Assembly (NCBI GenBank): GCA_022782405.1
Contig: JALFNK010000013.1
Span: 124,001-188,000, forward strand
Source: Alistipes sp.
GTDB taxonomy: Bacteria > Bacteroidota > Bacteroidia > Bacteroidales > Rikenellaceae
Direction: 5' to 3'
Length of the DNA stretch: 64,000 nucleotides
This document shows positions 26,424 through 35,686 of this stretch, piece by piece (within the stretch, counting starts at the first letter, position 1; the number at the start of each line of letters is the position of its first letter). The translations under genes and the position numbers were made by a program. The notes under the pieces were generated by a model. The model had not been told where the DNA came from, ran no database searches, and was given only the letters and a program-made list of their open reading frames with translations.

Positions 26424-28364
26424 ATGGACCGTTTCGGATTTCTGAAGGTCGCCGCAGCCATTCCGCACCTGCGGGTCGGCGACTGCGACTACAACGCCGG
26501 GCGCATGACGGCACTCGCGGAGCAGGCCGCGCAGCGGGGCGCCGAGATTGTCGTATTCCCCGAGTTGAGTCTCACGGGCTACAGTTGCGGAGACCTGCTG
26601 CTGCAGCCGACACTGCTCGGCGCCGCGGATGATGCGCTTGCAAAGCTCGTCCGCACCACGCGCAAGCTGCCGCTGACGTTGATCGCCGGCATTCCCCTGC
26701 GGCACGGGGAGACGCTCTACAACTGCGCCGTGGTCTTCACGCAGGGCCGCATCCTGGGCGCCGTACCCAAGAGCTACATCCCCGGCTATGCCGAGTTTTA
26801 CGAACCGCGCTGGTTCGCATCGGGCGCCGGAATCTCCGGCGAGCAGACCGTCATCGCCGGTCAGGAGGCCGATTTCGGCACGGACCTTACGTTCGCGGTG
26901 AACGGAGCAGAGTTCGGTATTGAAATCTGCGAGGACCTCTGGGCCGCCGTACCGCCTTCGTCGAGGCTGGCGCAGAACGGTGCAAAAGTGATCTTCAACC
27001 TCTCGGCATCGCCCGAGGGTGTCGGCAAATACGACTACCTGCGGCAGCTCGTCATCGGACAGTCGGCACGAACCCTCTCGGCCTATGTCTACTGCTCGGC
27101 CGGCTTCGGGGAGTCCTCGACCGACCTGGTCTTTGCCGGGAACGCCCTGATCGCCGAAAACGGGCAGCTGCTGCGCGAAGGCCGGCGCTTCTCGACCGAC
27201 GAGCAGATCGTCATCGCCGACGTGGACCTCGATCGGCTGGCCTTCGAACGATGCCGCAACACCTCATTCCGGATGTGCGACACGGACACGGAGAATACCG
27301 TCATCGAAATGGAGATTCCCGAGGGGCTGCGCACGGAGCACCTCGACCGCGAAATCGACCCCGCACCGTTCGTCCCCCACGACGAATCCCGACGTGCGGA
27401 GCGTTGCGAGGAGGTCTTCCGGATCCAATCGCACGGTCTGGCCCGAAGGATGGCGCACACCCATGCGACAAAGGCCGTGATCGGCATCTCGGGAGGCCTC
27501 GATTCGACGCTGGCCCTGCTGGTTGCCGTGCGCACGTTCGACCTGTTGAAACTCGACCGCAAGGGAATCCTCGGCATCACGATGCCGGGATTCGGCACGA
27601 CGGACCGCACCTACCGCAATGCCCTGCAACTGATGCAGGGGCTGGGCATCACCGTCCGCGAGATACCGATCCGCGAAGCCTGCCTGCAGCACTTCCGCGA
27701 CATCGGGCTCGATCCGGCGGACCGTTCGGCTGCCTATGAGAATGCGCAGGCACGAGAACGGACGCAGATCCTGATGGATATCGCCAACATGGAGGGAGGG
27801 CTGGTCGTCGGCACGGGCGACCTCTCGGAACTTGCGCTCGGATGGGCTACCTACAACGGCGACCAGATGTCGATGTACGGCGTGAACGCCTCGGTACCCA
27901 AGACCCTCGTGCGCCATCTGGTACGCTGGGTCGCCGACACCGAAGGCGACGAGACGACCCGCCGCACGCTGTTCGACATCCTCGACACGCCGGTCAGTCC
28001 CGAGCTGCTGCCTGCCGAAGCCGACGGATCGATCGCCCAGAAGACCGAGGACCTCGTAGGGCCCTACGAGTTGCACGACTTTTTCCTCTACCATCTGCTG
28101 CGCACGGGTTCCGGCCCTGCGAAGACCCTCTTCCTGGCCGGTGAAGCCTTCGGCGGAGGCTACGATGAGGCAACGATCCGTAAATGGCTCGAGGTCTTCA
28201 TCCGCCGCTTCTTCGCACAGCAGTTCAAACGCTCGGCCATGCCCGACGGTCCGAAGGTCGGCAGCGTGGCCCTCTCGCCGCGCGGCGACTGGCGCATGCC
28301 CTCGGATGCCTCGGCCGCAGCATGGCTTCGGGAACTCGAAGACAGCAAAACAAACGAACGATGA
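26424..28364 (+). CDS. nadE: Glutamine-dependent NAD+ synthetase
   Basis: The product is 646 residues, the long two-domain form. The N-terminal nitrilase/amidase domain (about 1-290) has the Glu of FPELSLTG, the Lys of VPKSYIPGY and the nucleophile Cys169 in EICEDLW. The C-terminal synthetase domain carries the PP-loop SGGLDS at 356-361 and the GTGDLSELALGW motif. It converts deamido-NAD to NAD with ammonia from glutamine. It starts 15 bases after pepT. Its stop overlaps the start of the next gene in ATGA. Confidence 0.95.
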   Translation: MDRFGFLKVAAAIPHLRVGDCDYNAGRMTALAEQAAQRGAEIVVFPELSLTGYSCGDLLLQPTLLGAADDALAKLVRTTRKLPLTLIAGIPLRHGETLYNCAVVFTQGRILGAVPKSYIPGYAEFYEPRWFASGAGISGEQTVIAGQEADFGTDLTFAVNGAEFGIEICEDLWAAVPPSSRLAQNGAKVIFNLSASPEGVGKYDYLRQLVIGQSARTLSAYVYCSAGFGESSTDLVFAGNALIAENGQLLREGRRFSTDEQIVIADVDLDRLAFERCRNTSFRMCDTDTENTVIEMEIPEGLRTEHLDREIDPAPFVPHDESRRAERCEEVFRIQSHGLARRMAHTHATKAVIGISGGLDSTLALLVAVRTFDLLKLDRKGILGITMPGFGTTDRTYRNALQLMQGLGITVREIPIREACLQHFRDIGLDPADRSAAYENAQARERTQILMDIANMEGGLVVGTGDLSELALGWATYNGDQMSMYGVNASVPKTLVRHLVRWVADTEGDETTRRTLFDILDTPVSPELLPAEADGSIAQKTEDLVGPYELHDFFLYHLLRTGSGPAKTLFLAGEAFGGGYDEATIRKWLEVFIRRFFAQQFKRSAMPDGPKVGSVALSPRGDWRMPSDASAAAWLRELEDSKTNER

Positions 28365-28969
28365 AACGAATTCTTCTACTTGCAGCCGTCCTTCTCTGCA
28401 TGACGGGCGGCACGCTCCGGGCCCAGAACTGGCAGGAGCTGCTCAAACAAACCGCCACATCGCTCGGCGACCGCGCCACGGACGGCAAGCTGACCCAATA
28501 CGCCCTGCCCGGGAACTGGACCTACACGGCACCGGGCGTGCGTTTCGAGGGGGAAAGCGCCGCATCGGACCCGGGAGCGGCACTGATCGCCTCCATGGTC
28601 CGGGAACAGCTGGTCAAGGTGTATGAAAAGGCCGGCATACGGGCCGGAAGCAGCACGGTGTCCTTCGACAACCGGGGAGGCTTTACGACCGTCATCGGAG
28701 AGCAGACAATAGCCGGCAATTACGAATACGATGCTTCGAATCATACGATCTCGGTCCGCTTCACCGATGAAAAGCTGGCCAAACTGGGGACTGTCGCAGG
28801 ACGCGCCTACCTCTCCGGATCGGAATTGCAGCTGCTCTTCCCCGTAACAGGACTCCTCGAACTGGCCAAAAGCGTCAGCAGCCAGGTCTCCTCGCTGGAG
28901 GCAGTATCGACATTGCTCTCCAGTTACAAGGACCTTTACATCGGGTTCGCCTTCGAGCGGGCAAACTAA
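28361..28969 (+). CDS. DUF4923-type exported protein
   Basis: The product is 202 residues with a signal peptide (cleavage near LRAQ). The mature protein starts NWQELLKQTATSLGD and contains a GNWTYTAPGVRFEGES motif, then a beta-rich middle and a hydrophobic C-terminal helix. It matches the DUF4923 family seen in Bacteroidales; the function is unknown. It is coupled to nadE by a 4-base overlap. A terminator follows. Confidence 0.75.
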   Translation: MKRILLLAAVLLCMTGGTLRAQNWQELLKQTATSLGDRATDGKLTQYALPGNWTYTAPGVRFEGESAASDPGAALIASMVREQLVKVYEKAGIRAGSSTVSFDNRGGFTTVIGEQTIAGNYEYDASNHTISVRFTDEKLAKLGTVAGRAYLSGSELQLLFPVTGLLELAKSVSSQVSSLEAVSTLLSSYKDLYIGFAFERAN

Positions 28970-28990
28970 TTTTTTCAAAAAAATTTTTCG

Positions 28991-29017
28991 ATGACGGATT
29001 CACTGCGAATCCGTCAT
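28991..29017 (+). terminator. Intrinsic terminator after the DUF4923 gene
   Basis: ATGACGGATTC pairs with GAATCCGTCAT around a short loop, followed by TTTTTC. A T/A-rich tract precedes the stem. Confidence 0.82.
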
Positions 29018-29119
29018 TTTTCATTACGATCGCCCGTTGCCCAAGGCCGGGAAGTGCGCGGACCGTAAGAATTCGGGGCTCGTAGGTTCTCCAAAATATT
29101 TACGAAATTTTTAAAGAAG

Positions 29120-29149
29120 TTGCAAAATCGCTCCGGATTCCGTAATTTT
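29120..29149 (+). promoter_or_regulatory. Promoter of gdhA
   Basis: TTG at 29120-29122, a 19-base spacer, then TAATTTTA (one mismatch to TAnnTTTG). The start codon is 38 bases downstream. The surroundings (29090-29165) are AT-rich. Confidence 0.55.
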
Positions 29150-29187
29150 AGGGGCAGAAACCGAGATAAACTCAATATCCACGTCCT

Positions 29188-30543
29188 ATGAACGAACAAG
29201 CCAAACAGTACGTCGAAGAGTTCATGAACCGGCTCATCGCCCGCAACCCGGGCGAACCGGAGTTCCACCAGGCGGTCCGCGAGGTCGCCGAATCGCTGGC
29301 TCCGCACATTGTGGCGAGTCCCATTCTCCAGAAAATGAAGATTCTCGAGCGCATCGCCGAGCCCGAACGCGTAATCATCTTCCGCGTGCCGTGGCTCAAC
29401 GACAAGGGCGAAATTGAGATCAACCGCGGTTACCGCGTACAGATGAACAGCGCAATCGGCCCCTACAAGGGCGGCATCCGCTTCCACCCCTCGGTAAACC
29501 TCTCGATTCTGAAGTTCCTGGCCTTCGAACAGACCTTCAAGAACAGCCTTACGACCCTCCCGATGGGCGGCGGAAAAGGCGGTTCCGACTTCAACCCCAA
29601 AGGCAAGTCGGACAACGAAGTGATGAAGTTCTGCCAGTCGTTCATGACCGAACTCCAGCGCCATATAGGGCAGGACACCGACGTCCCGGCCGGCGACATC
29701 GGTGTCGGAGGCCGTGAGATCGGCTTCCTCTTCGGGCAGTACAAGCGGCTGCGCGACGAGTTCACCGGAACCCTCACGGGCAAGGGACGCGACTGGGGCG
29801 GCAGCCCGCTGCGCCCCGAGGCTACGGGATACGGCGTTTGCTACTTCGCCGAGGAGATGCTCGCCACACGCGGCGACTCGTTCGAGGGCAAGACCGTGGC
29901 GATCTCCGGTTCGGGCAATGTCGCCCAATACGCCTGCCAGAAGGCCACGGCACTGGGAGCCAAGGTTGTAACACTCTCCGACTCGTCGGGCTATATCTAC
30001 GATCCCGAAGGCATCTCGCCCGAAAAGCTCGACTACGTCATGGAGCTCAAGAATATCTTCCGCGGACGCATCCGCGAATATGCCGACCGCTATCCGTCGG
30101 CCACCTACTATCCCGGCGAGCGCCCGTGGGGCGTGAAATGCGACATCGCCATGCCGTGCGCCACGCAGAACGAGCTCGACGGCGAGGACGCCCAGAAGCT
30201 CGTGACGAATGGATGCCGCTGCGTCGCCGAGGGCGCGAACATGCCCTCGACGCCCGAGGCAATCCGCCTCTTCCAGCAGCATCGCCTGCTCTACGCACCT
30301 GGCAAGGCAGCCAACGCCGGAGGTGTGGCGACCTCGGGTCTCGAGATGTGCCAGAACTCCATGCGCCTGGCCTGGACTCCCGAGGAGGTGGATGCCCGCC
30401 TGCATGCCATCATGCGCAACATCCACTCGGTCTGCGTGCAGTACGGAACCGAGCCCGACGGATACATCAACTATGTCGTCGGAGCCAATATCGGCGGCTT
30501 CATGAAAGTAGCGAACGCCATGCTCGCCCAGGGTTGTGTCTGA
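29188..30543 (+). CDS. gdhA: NADP-type glutamate dehydrogenase
   Basis: The product is 451 residues. Family I hexameric GDH motifs are clear: GPYKGGIRFHPSVN, LPMGGGKGGSDF with the catalytic Lys, PAGDIGVGGREIGF with the catalytic Asp, a Rossmann-type SGSGNVAQYA, and CATQNELDGEDA. It makes glutamate from 2-oxoglutarate, ammonia and NAD(P)H, the main ammonia-assimilation route in gut Bacteroidales. The coenzyme choice is inferred from family resemblance only. It is a single-gene unit with a long AT-rich leader and a strong terminator. Confidence 0.94.
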   Translation: MNEQAKQYVEEFMNRLIARNPGEPEFHQAVREVAESLAPHIVASPILQKMKILERIAEPERVIIFRVPWLNDKGEIEINRGYRVQMNSAIGPYKGGIRFHPSVNLSILKFLAFEQTFKNSLTTLPMGGGKGGSDFNPKGKSDNEVMKFCQSFMTELQRHIGQDTDVPAGDIGVGGREIGFLFGQYKRLRDEFTGTLTGKGRDWGGSPLRPEATGYGVCYFAEEMLATRGDSFEGKTVAISGSGNVAQYACQKATALGAKVVTLSDSSGYIYDPEGISPEKLDYVMELKNIFRGRIREYADRYPSATYYPGERPWGVKCDIAMPCATQNELDGEDAQKLVTNGCRCVAEGANMPSTPEAIRLFQQHRLLYAPGKAANAGGVATSGLEMCQNSMRLAWTPEEVDARLHAIMRNIHSVCVQYGTEPDGYINYVVGANIGGFMKVANAMLAQGCV

Positions 30544-30565
30544 TGCCGTCCTGCTGCCGAAACGG

Positions 30566-30606
30566 GCAAAAGCCCCGGTCCGCATTGTGCGGACCGGGGC
30601 TTTTGC
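30566..30606. terminator. Bidirectional intrinsic terminator between gdhA and the rpoN operon
   Basis: GCAAAAGCCCCGGTCCGCA pairs with TGCGGACCGGGGCTTTTGC, a nearly perfect stem of 19 pairs, with T-rich ends on both strands. Confidence 0.92.
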
Positions 30607-30626
30607 ATCATTCCGCTCTTCGCGGC

Positions 30627-31277
30627 CTACAGGAAGAGCATGGCCAGCGTCGCAACGAGGAATCCTCCGCCGAATCCGGCCAGCACCTGCATCCCGTTGT
30701 GGCAACCGAGGTAGAGGCGCGCCGAAGCCAAAGCCCCGGCCCCCAGGATGGCGACCGACAACGGAATGAGCATATGGCCCACACCGGCAATGTTCATTAC
30801 GACAAGCAAGGCCACAACGGCCCCCATACCCGTCAGATGAAGGCTGATTTTCCAGCGTAGCGAGACGACGAGACACAACACCTCGCAGCAGGCCGCCGCA
30901 ACCATAAATTTACGCAGGAAGACCACCGAAGGGATCTTTGCAAGGGTGATGGCGCAGAGCAGATAGCAGATCGCCCCGACAAGCAGCGGCAGGAGCCGCT
31001 CGCGCCGGTCATCGACCCGATAGCTGGAGATGCGGCCCAACGAGCGCAGCACGCCGAGCGCCAGTACGGGAATAAGCACGGCATAGAGCAGAATCACCCA
31101 GAGCAGGTAAAACTTCACATTCGCAGGGAAGAGGGCGAACGTGGTTGCCGTCAGCAGCAGCGCGATCATATATACGGGCAGCAAAAATGGATGCAACACC
31201 CAGGAGATGCCGTGCGCCAGGCGGGTATAGTCGATCTTGTAAGGCATTCGGTCCGATACGGATTGGTAAAAAGTCAT
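30627..31277 (-). CDS. PAP2-like membrane protein with degenerate motifs
   Basis: The product is 216 residues with about six membrane segments. The C-terminal part has Arg187-x5-His193, as in the last PAP2 phosphatase motif, but the usual Asp four residues after the His is replaced by Gln197. An RVDDRRERLLP segment (87-97) could stand in for the first motif, and KISLHLTGMG (143-152) holds the position of the PSGH motif. It could be an inactive or altered phosphatase, or an unrelated protein. The start overlaps the rpoN stop in ATGA, so it is translationally coupled to rpoN. Confidence 0.6.
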   Translation of the reverse strand: MTFYQSVSDRMPYKIDYTRLAHGISWVLHPFLLPVYMIALLLTATTFALFPANVKFYLLWVILLYAVLIPVLALGVLRSLGRISSYRVDDRRERLLPLLVGAICYLLCAITLAKIPSVVFLRKFMVAAACCEVLCLVVSLRWKISLHLTGMGAVVALLVVMNIAGVGHMLIPLSVAILGAGALASARLYLGCHNGMQVLAGFGGGFLVATLAMLFL

Positions 31278-32692
31278 ATCTGCTTGCGGAGACGCGCCAC
31301 GGGAATCCCGAGCATTTCGCGGTATTTGGCCACCGTGCGCCGGGCGATGCGGTAACCCTTCGAGTTGAGGATATCCATGAGCGTTTCGTCGGTCAGCGGC
31401 CGCCGCTTGTCCTCCTCGTCGATGCACTCCTTGAGGATAGTCTTGATCTCGTAGCTCGATACCTCCTCGCCCGAATCGGTCTGCATCGCCTCCGAGAAGA
31501 GCGATTTGAGCAGGATAATCCCGAACTGCGTCTGTACATACTTGCTGTTCACCACGCGAGAGATCGTCGAAACGTCGAGTCCCGTGCGGTCGGCGATATC
31601 CTTGAGGATCATCGGCCGCAACTTGGACCGGTCGCCATCCTTGAAATACTCCTGCTGGTAATCCAGAATCGTCTGCATCGTCCGCATCAGGGTATCGTGC
31701 CGCTGCTTGATGGCCGAAATGAACCATTTTGCCGAATCGATCTTGCTTTTTACGAACTGCACGGCCTCGCGGTCCTTCTCCTTGACCAGGCCGTCCGCTC
31801 CGACCATGTTCCGGACCATCTCCATGTAGCGGCGGTTGATACGCACTTCGGGCACATTGTATGAGTTGAGCGACAACTGGAAATGTCCGTCCTGATAGTC
31901 GAGGATGAAGTCCGGGACAATATAGGGCGTCGTATCGGTTCCTCCCTCTGCATAAAGATTGCCGGGCTTGGGCGACAGGCGCCGGATTTCGGCAATTGCC
32001 TCGCGGAAATCCTCTTCGGAGATCTGCAACCGCGAAATGAGTTTCTCGTAGTGCTTCTTGACGAATTCGTCGAAATAGTTGGTCAGGATCTTGCGGGCCA
32101 GCCGTTTGGGGCGGGTATCCAGCGGCTGCTGCTCCATCTGCAGAAGCAGGCATTCGCGCAGATCGCGGGCTCCGATACCGGCAGGTTCCAGTTCATGGAT
32201 CACGCCGAGCAGCCGTTCGAGCTCCTCGGCCGAGGTTTCGATTCCCACCGTAAAGGCGATGTCGTCGGCGATGGACTCCAGATCGCGCCGCAGGTAACCG
32301 TCCTCGTCGAGGCTTCCGACAAGATAGGTCGCCAACTTCATATCGCGTTCCGAGAGGTTGCGGTAGGCAAGCTGTTCGATCAGGAATTCCGACAGCGAGC
32401 GCCCCTCCGTAAGATAGACCGGGCGTTGCTTGTCATCCTTCGAATAGTTGTTTATCCGGCTCTTGTAGGAGGGCGTATCATCCTCGCGCAGATACTCCTC
32501 CATGGAGATCTGCTGAGGCTGCTCCTCCTCTTCGGAAGCAGGCTCCTCCTCGAGGACGATGTTCTCCTCGATCTCCTGCTTGATCCGCTGTTCGAGCTGT
32601 ATGGTAGGCAACTCCAGCAACTTGATCATCTGGATCTGCTGCGGAGAGAGCTTCTGCTGAAGCGAAAGTACCTGTTTCTGATTTATGGCCAT
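31274..32692 (-). CDS. rpoN: RNA polymerase sigma-54 factor
   Basis: The product is 472 residues from the ATG at 32692; an upstream TTG at 32704 is possible but less likely. Region I is Gln/Leu-rich (LSLQQKLSPQQIQMIKLLELP), followed by an acidic Glu-rich region II (about 50-65). The core-binding and helix-turn-helix parts are present, and the RpoN box ARRTVAKYRE is intact near the C terminus. Sigma-54 directs transcription from -24/-12 promoters with an ATPase activator; no activator gene lies nearby. Its own -24/-12 sites were not seen in this window. Confidence 0.95.
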   Translation of the reverse strand: MAINQKQVLSLQQKLSPQQIQMIKLLELPTIQLEQRIKQEIEENIVLEEEPASEEEEQPQQISMEEYLREDDTPSYKSRINNYSKDDKQRPVYLTEGRSLSEFLIEQLAYRNLSERDMKLATYLVGSLDEDGYLRRDLESIADDIAFTVGIETSAEELERLLGVIHELEPAGIGARDLRECLLLQMEQQPLDTRPKRLARKILTNYFDEFVKKHYEKLISRLQISEEDFREAIAEIRRLSPKPGNLYAEGGTDTTPYIVPDFILDYQDGHFQLSLNSYNVPEVRINRRYMEMVRNMVGADGLVKEKDREAVQFVKSKIDSAKWFISAIKQRHDTLMRTMQTILDYQQEYFKDGDRSKLRPMILKDIADRTGLDVSTISRVVNSKYVQTQFGIILLKSLFSEAMQTDSGEEVSSYEIKTILKECIDEEDKRRPLTDETLMDILNSKGYRIARRTVAKYREMLGIPVARLRKQI

Positions 32693-32791
32693 ATCGAATC
32701 CCAATTAAGAATCCACATTCTCAAATTGGTCTCTTCATTTTCGGGTTGTTCAATTCGCACATTCGGGTCAGCTCCCCCGAAAGCCAGGATC

Positions 32792-32816
32792 CGGACGGAG
32801 CGTGCTGCTCCGTCCG
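32792..32816 (-). terminator. Possible terminator hairpin after asnS
   Basis: CGGACGGAGC pairs with GCTCCGTCCG around 5 bases, 20 bases past the asnS stop. There is no T run, so the function is uncertain. Confidence 0.4.
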
Positions 32817-32835
32817 CAGGCAGGTCTTCCGACCG

Positions 32836-34224
32836 TTAGAAGTCGGCGTGCATCGGCGTACGCGGGAAGGGCTGCACGTCGCGGATGTTCGTCAGGCCCG
32901 TTACGAAAAGCAGCAGGCGGTCGAATCCCAGGCCGAAGCCCGAATGGGGTGCGGAACCCCAGCGGCGCGTATCGAGATACCACCACAGTTCGCGTTCGTT
33001 CATGCCGAGCTCCTTGACACGGGCGTTGAGCTTGTTGTAGTCGGCCTCGCGCTCCGAACCGCCGATGATCTCGCCGATGCCGGGGAAGAGCACATCCATG
33101 GCGCGTACCGTCTTGCCGTCGTCGTTCTGCTTCATGTAGAAGGCCTTGATGTCCTTCGGATAGTTGATCAGGATCACCGGACGCTTGAAATGCTCCTCGA
33201 CGAGGTAACGCTCGTGCTCGGACTGCAGGTCGCAGCCCCAGTCGCAGGGGAATTCGAACTTGCGTCCCGAAGCCTTCAGAATTTCGATGCCCTCGGTATA
33301 GTCAAGGCGCTTGAAATCGTTGTGCAGCACGAAGCGCAGCCGCTCAAGCAGCCCCGGATCCCACATCTTGTTCATGAACTCGAGATCCTCCATGCAGTGG
33401 TCCAGCGCATACTGGATCAGGTACTTGAGGAAGTCCTCGGCCAGTTCCATATTGTCCTCCAGATCGTAGAAGGCAGCCTCGGGCTCGATCATCCAGAATT
33501 CCGAGGCGTGGCGCGGCGTGTTGGAGTTCTCGGCGCGGAAGGTCGGACCGAAGGTGTAGATGCGGCCCAGCGAAAGGGCGCCCAGCTCTCCTTCGAGCTG
33601 TCCCGAAACGGTCAGGTTACACGACTTGCCGAAGAAATCCTGCGTGTAGTCCACCTTGCCCGCCTCGTCGCGGGGCACATCGTTCAGATCGAGCGTCGTA
33701 ACCTGGAACATTGCTCCAGCGCCTTCGCAGTCCGAAGCGGTGATGATCGGCGTATGGAAATAGTAGAATCCGTTCTTGTTGAAATACTCGTGAATGGCAT
33801 AGGCCATGGCGTGGCGGATGCGCAGCACGGCACCGAACGTATTGGTACGCGGACGCAGATAGGCGATGTCGCGCAGGAACTCCAGCGAGTGGCCCTTCTT
33901 CTGCAGGGGATAGGTTTCGGGGTCGGCCGTGCCGTAGATCTCGATGCGGTCGGCCTGCACCTCGACGCCCTGGCCCGAGCCGGGCGAGGCGACCAGACGC
34001 CCGTCCACACGGATGCAGGCACCCGTCGTAATGGGTTTGAGGGTCTCTTCGGCGATCTTCTGCAGATCGACCACCACCTGTATGTTCGCAACGCACGACC
34101 CGTCGTTCAGGGCGATGAAGGCTACGTTCTTGTTGCCGCGCTTGGTGCGCACCCAGCCTTTGACCACCACGTCGGTGTCCACGGCCCCGGACTTCAGAAT
34201 TTCTACGATTCTCTGCGTTTTCAT
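32836..34224 (-). CDS. asnS: Asparaginyl-tRNA synthetase
   Basis: The product is 462 residues. An N-terminal OB-fold ([25 protein letters not shown]) is followed by a class II catalytic core: the [13 protein letters not shown] and [21 protein letters not shown] motifs, and motif 3 with the [16 protein letters not shown] segment. The HxxEFxMxEPE context and the lack of extra domains favour Asn over Asp specificity. It charges tRNA-Asn in the cytoplasm. It has its own promoter, which is interleaved with that of the divergent gene. Confidence 0.95.
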   Translation of the reverse strand: MKTQRIVEILKSGAVDTDVVVKGWVRTKRGNKNVAFIALNDGSCVANIQVVVDLQKIAEETLKPITTGACIRVDGRLVASPGSGQGVEVQADRIEIYGTADPETYPLQKKGHSLEFLRDIAYLRPRTNTFGAVLRIRHAMAYAIHEYFNKNGFYYFHTPIITASDCEGAGAMFQVTTLDLNDVPRDEAGKVDYTQDFFGKSCNLTVSGQLEGELGALSLGRIYTFGPTFRAENSNTPRHASEFWMIEPEAAFYDLEDNMELAEDFLKYLIQYALDHCMEDLEFMNKMWDPGLLERLRFVLHNDFKRLDYTEGIEILKASGRKFEFPCDWGCDLQSEHERYLVEEHFKRPVILINYPKDIKAFYMKQNDDGKTVRAMDVLFPGIGEIIGGSEREADYNKLNARVKELGMNERELWWYLDTRRWGSAPHSGFGLGFDRLLLFVTGLTNIRDVQPFPRTPMHADF

Positions 34225-34257
34225 ATCTTCTTTGTTTCAGACGTTTTTCCGAATTGA

Positions 34258-34288
34258 CAAAGTTAGCTATAATTTGCGATTTGGCAAA
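34258..34288 (-). promoter_or_regulatory. Promoter of asnS
   Basis: On the minus strand TTTG at 34288-34285, a 19-base spacer, and TAACTTTG at 34265-34258. The start codon is 34 bases downstream. Confidence 0.78.
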
Positions 34289-34303
34289 AAAAAAGTACCT
34301 TTG
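34273..34303 (+). promoter_or_regulatory. Promoter of the GH2-like gene
   Basis: TTTG at 34273-34276, a 19-base spacer, and TACCTTTG at 34296-34303. It overlaps the asnS promoter on the other strand; the -33 element of each lies inside the spacer of the other. Confidence 0.75.
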
Positions 34304-34332
34304 CGCATACCATTAATCCGAAAGCGCATACG

Positions 34333-35667
34333 ATGAAACGAATCCTGACAGCCGCGCTGCTGACGCTCTGCACCCTTTCGGTCCGGGCGCAGGGCGAGGA
34401 GCCCGAAGCGCCGCGCCTCACCGAGGCTGGACGCATCTTCCGCACCGAGGTCATCCCCTATGATACGCGCCGCGACGCCGACGCCCGCAACCGCGAGGCC
34501 GGCGGCTACTATCGGGCCTTCACCCCGAAGCTGATCGCCGGAGGAGAGGGCATGTCGGTCGTCGGCCTCACGCTCGAGATCCCCTATGCCTGGAGCGACG
34601 GCAACGTCTACCTGCATCTGGAGAATGTCGGTTCGGCCTACTCGCTCTGGATCAATGACCGTGCGGTGGCCGAGGTCGAGGATCCGGCAACTCCCGCGGA
34701 GTTCGCCATCGGGCCCTATGTCCGACAGGGCGCAAACGACTTCCGGCTGATCCTGCGCCCGAGCACGACAGAGGCAATCAACGTCGAGCCGCCCCGCCGC
34801 CCCGCCTTCGGAAACAGCTACCTCTATTATCAGAACAAACGCTCGATCCGCGACTTCGAGATCGCCCTCGTGCCCGACTCCACGCGCAAGTTCGGCATTC
34901 TGGAAGTCGCCCTCATCGCCCAGAACTCGTTCAACTACGACGAGACGGTAACCGTCGGCTACGACATCTACTCCCCGCAGGGCAAGCTGCTCGACTTCAA
35001 CATGCGCGACGTGGTGATTCCGGGCCGTTCGACCGACACGGTGCGCTTCCACCCCTTCATCTACGACGCCTACAAGAACCGTTGGGAAGCCGGCGCCAAG
35101 ACGCCGCCCCTCTACCGCGTGATGCTCTTCACGCGCCGCGACGGCGTCTACAAGGAGTACATGCCCCTGAAGGTGGGCTTCGGCAAGACGGAACTCGTGG
35201 ACGGGCGTCTGATGCGTTTGGACCGGGAGCTGAAACTCATCCGCACGCCCTACAATGCCGCCGCGGACCGCAAGACGACCCTTGCGGAGCTCAAGGCACT
35301 CAAGGCGCAGGGCAAGAACACCGTATGCCCCGACTACCCGCAGCCGGCGTGGTTCTACGAGTGCTGCGACGAGGCAGGTCTCTATGTCATCGACTGCGCG
35401 GGGATCGACGCTCCGGAACGCCGCGACGACCGCCGCGTGGGCGGAACACCCTCGAACGACCCGTCGCTGGCGGACGAGTACCTCGAGCGCGTAAAGGCAA
35501 TGTACTACCGCTCGCGGAACTTCACCTGCGTCATTGCCTACGCCCTGGGCAATCCCTCGGGCAACGGATACAACATGTACAAGGCCTACGAATGGCTCAA
35601 GTCGGTGGAGACCGCACGGCCGGTGATCTATGCCGATGCCGACGGCGAGTGGAATACCGACCTGTAG
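34333..35667 (+). CDS. GH2-family pseudoenzyme (beta-galactosidase-like, catalytic Glu lost)
   Basis: The product is 444 residues with a signal peptide (cleavage near VRAQ). It has a jelly-roll sugar-binding domain (about 40-160), an Ig-like middle domain (about 175-285) and the start of a TIM barrel (about 300-444). The segment ALGNPSGNGYNMYKAYEWLK near the end matches the GH2 acid/base motif (SLGNESGxG), but the catalytic Glu is Pro408. The protein also stops about 36 residues later, before the usual nucleophile. It should therefore be inactive as a GH2 hydrolase, or it could have become a sugar-binding protein. It sits 19 bases before rlmH. Confidence 0.72.
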   Translation: MKRILTAALLTLCTLSVRAQGEEPEAPRLTEAGRIFRTEVIPYDTRRDADARNREAGGYYRAFTPKLIAGGEGMSVVGLTLEIPYAWSDGNVYLHLENVGSAYSLWINDRAVAEVEDPATPAEFAIGPYVRQGANDFRLILRPSTTEAINVEPPRRPAFGNSYLYYQNKRSIRDFEIALVPDSTRKFGILEVALIAQNSFNYDETVTVGYDIYSPQGKLLDFNMRDVVIPGRSTDTVRFHPFIYDAYKNRWEAGAKTPPLYRVMLFTRRDGVYKEYMPLKVGFGKTELVDGRLMRLDRELKLIRTPYNAAADRKTTLAELKALKAQGKNTVCPDYPQPAWFYECCDEAGLYVIDCAGIDAPERRDDRRVGGTPSNDPSLADEYLERVKAMYYRSRNFTCVIAYALGNPSGNGYNMYKAYEWLKSVETARPVIYADADGEWNTDL

Positions 35668-35686
35668 ACACGCCCCGCAACGCGAG

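Noticed and set aside
32693..32704. Upstream TTG start of rpoN adding four residues
   Set aside because: The ATG at 32692 gives the standard N terminus of the family, and TTG starts are rare here.
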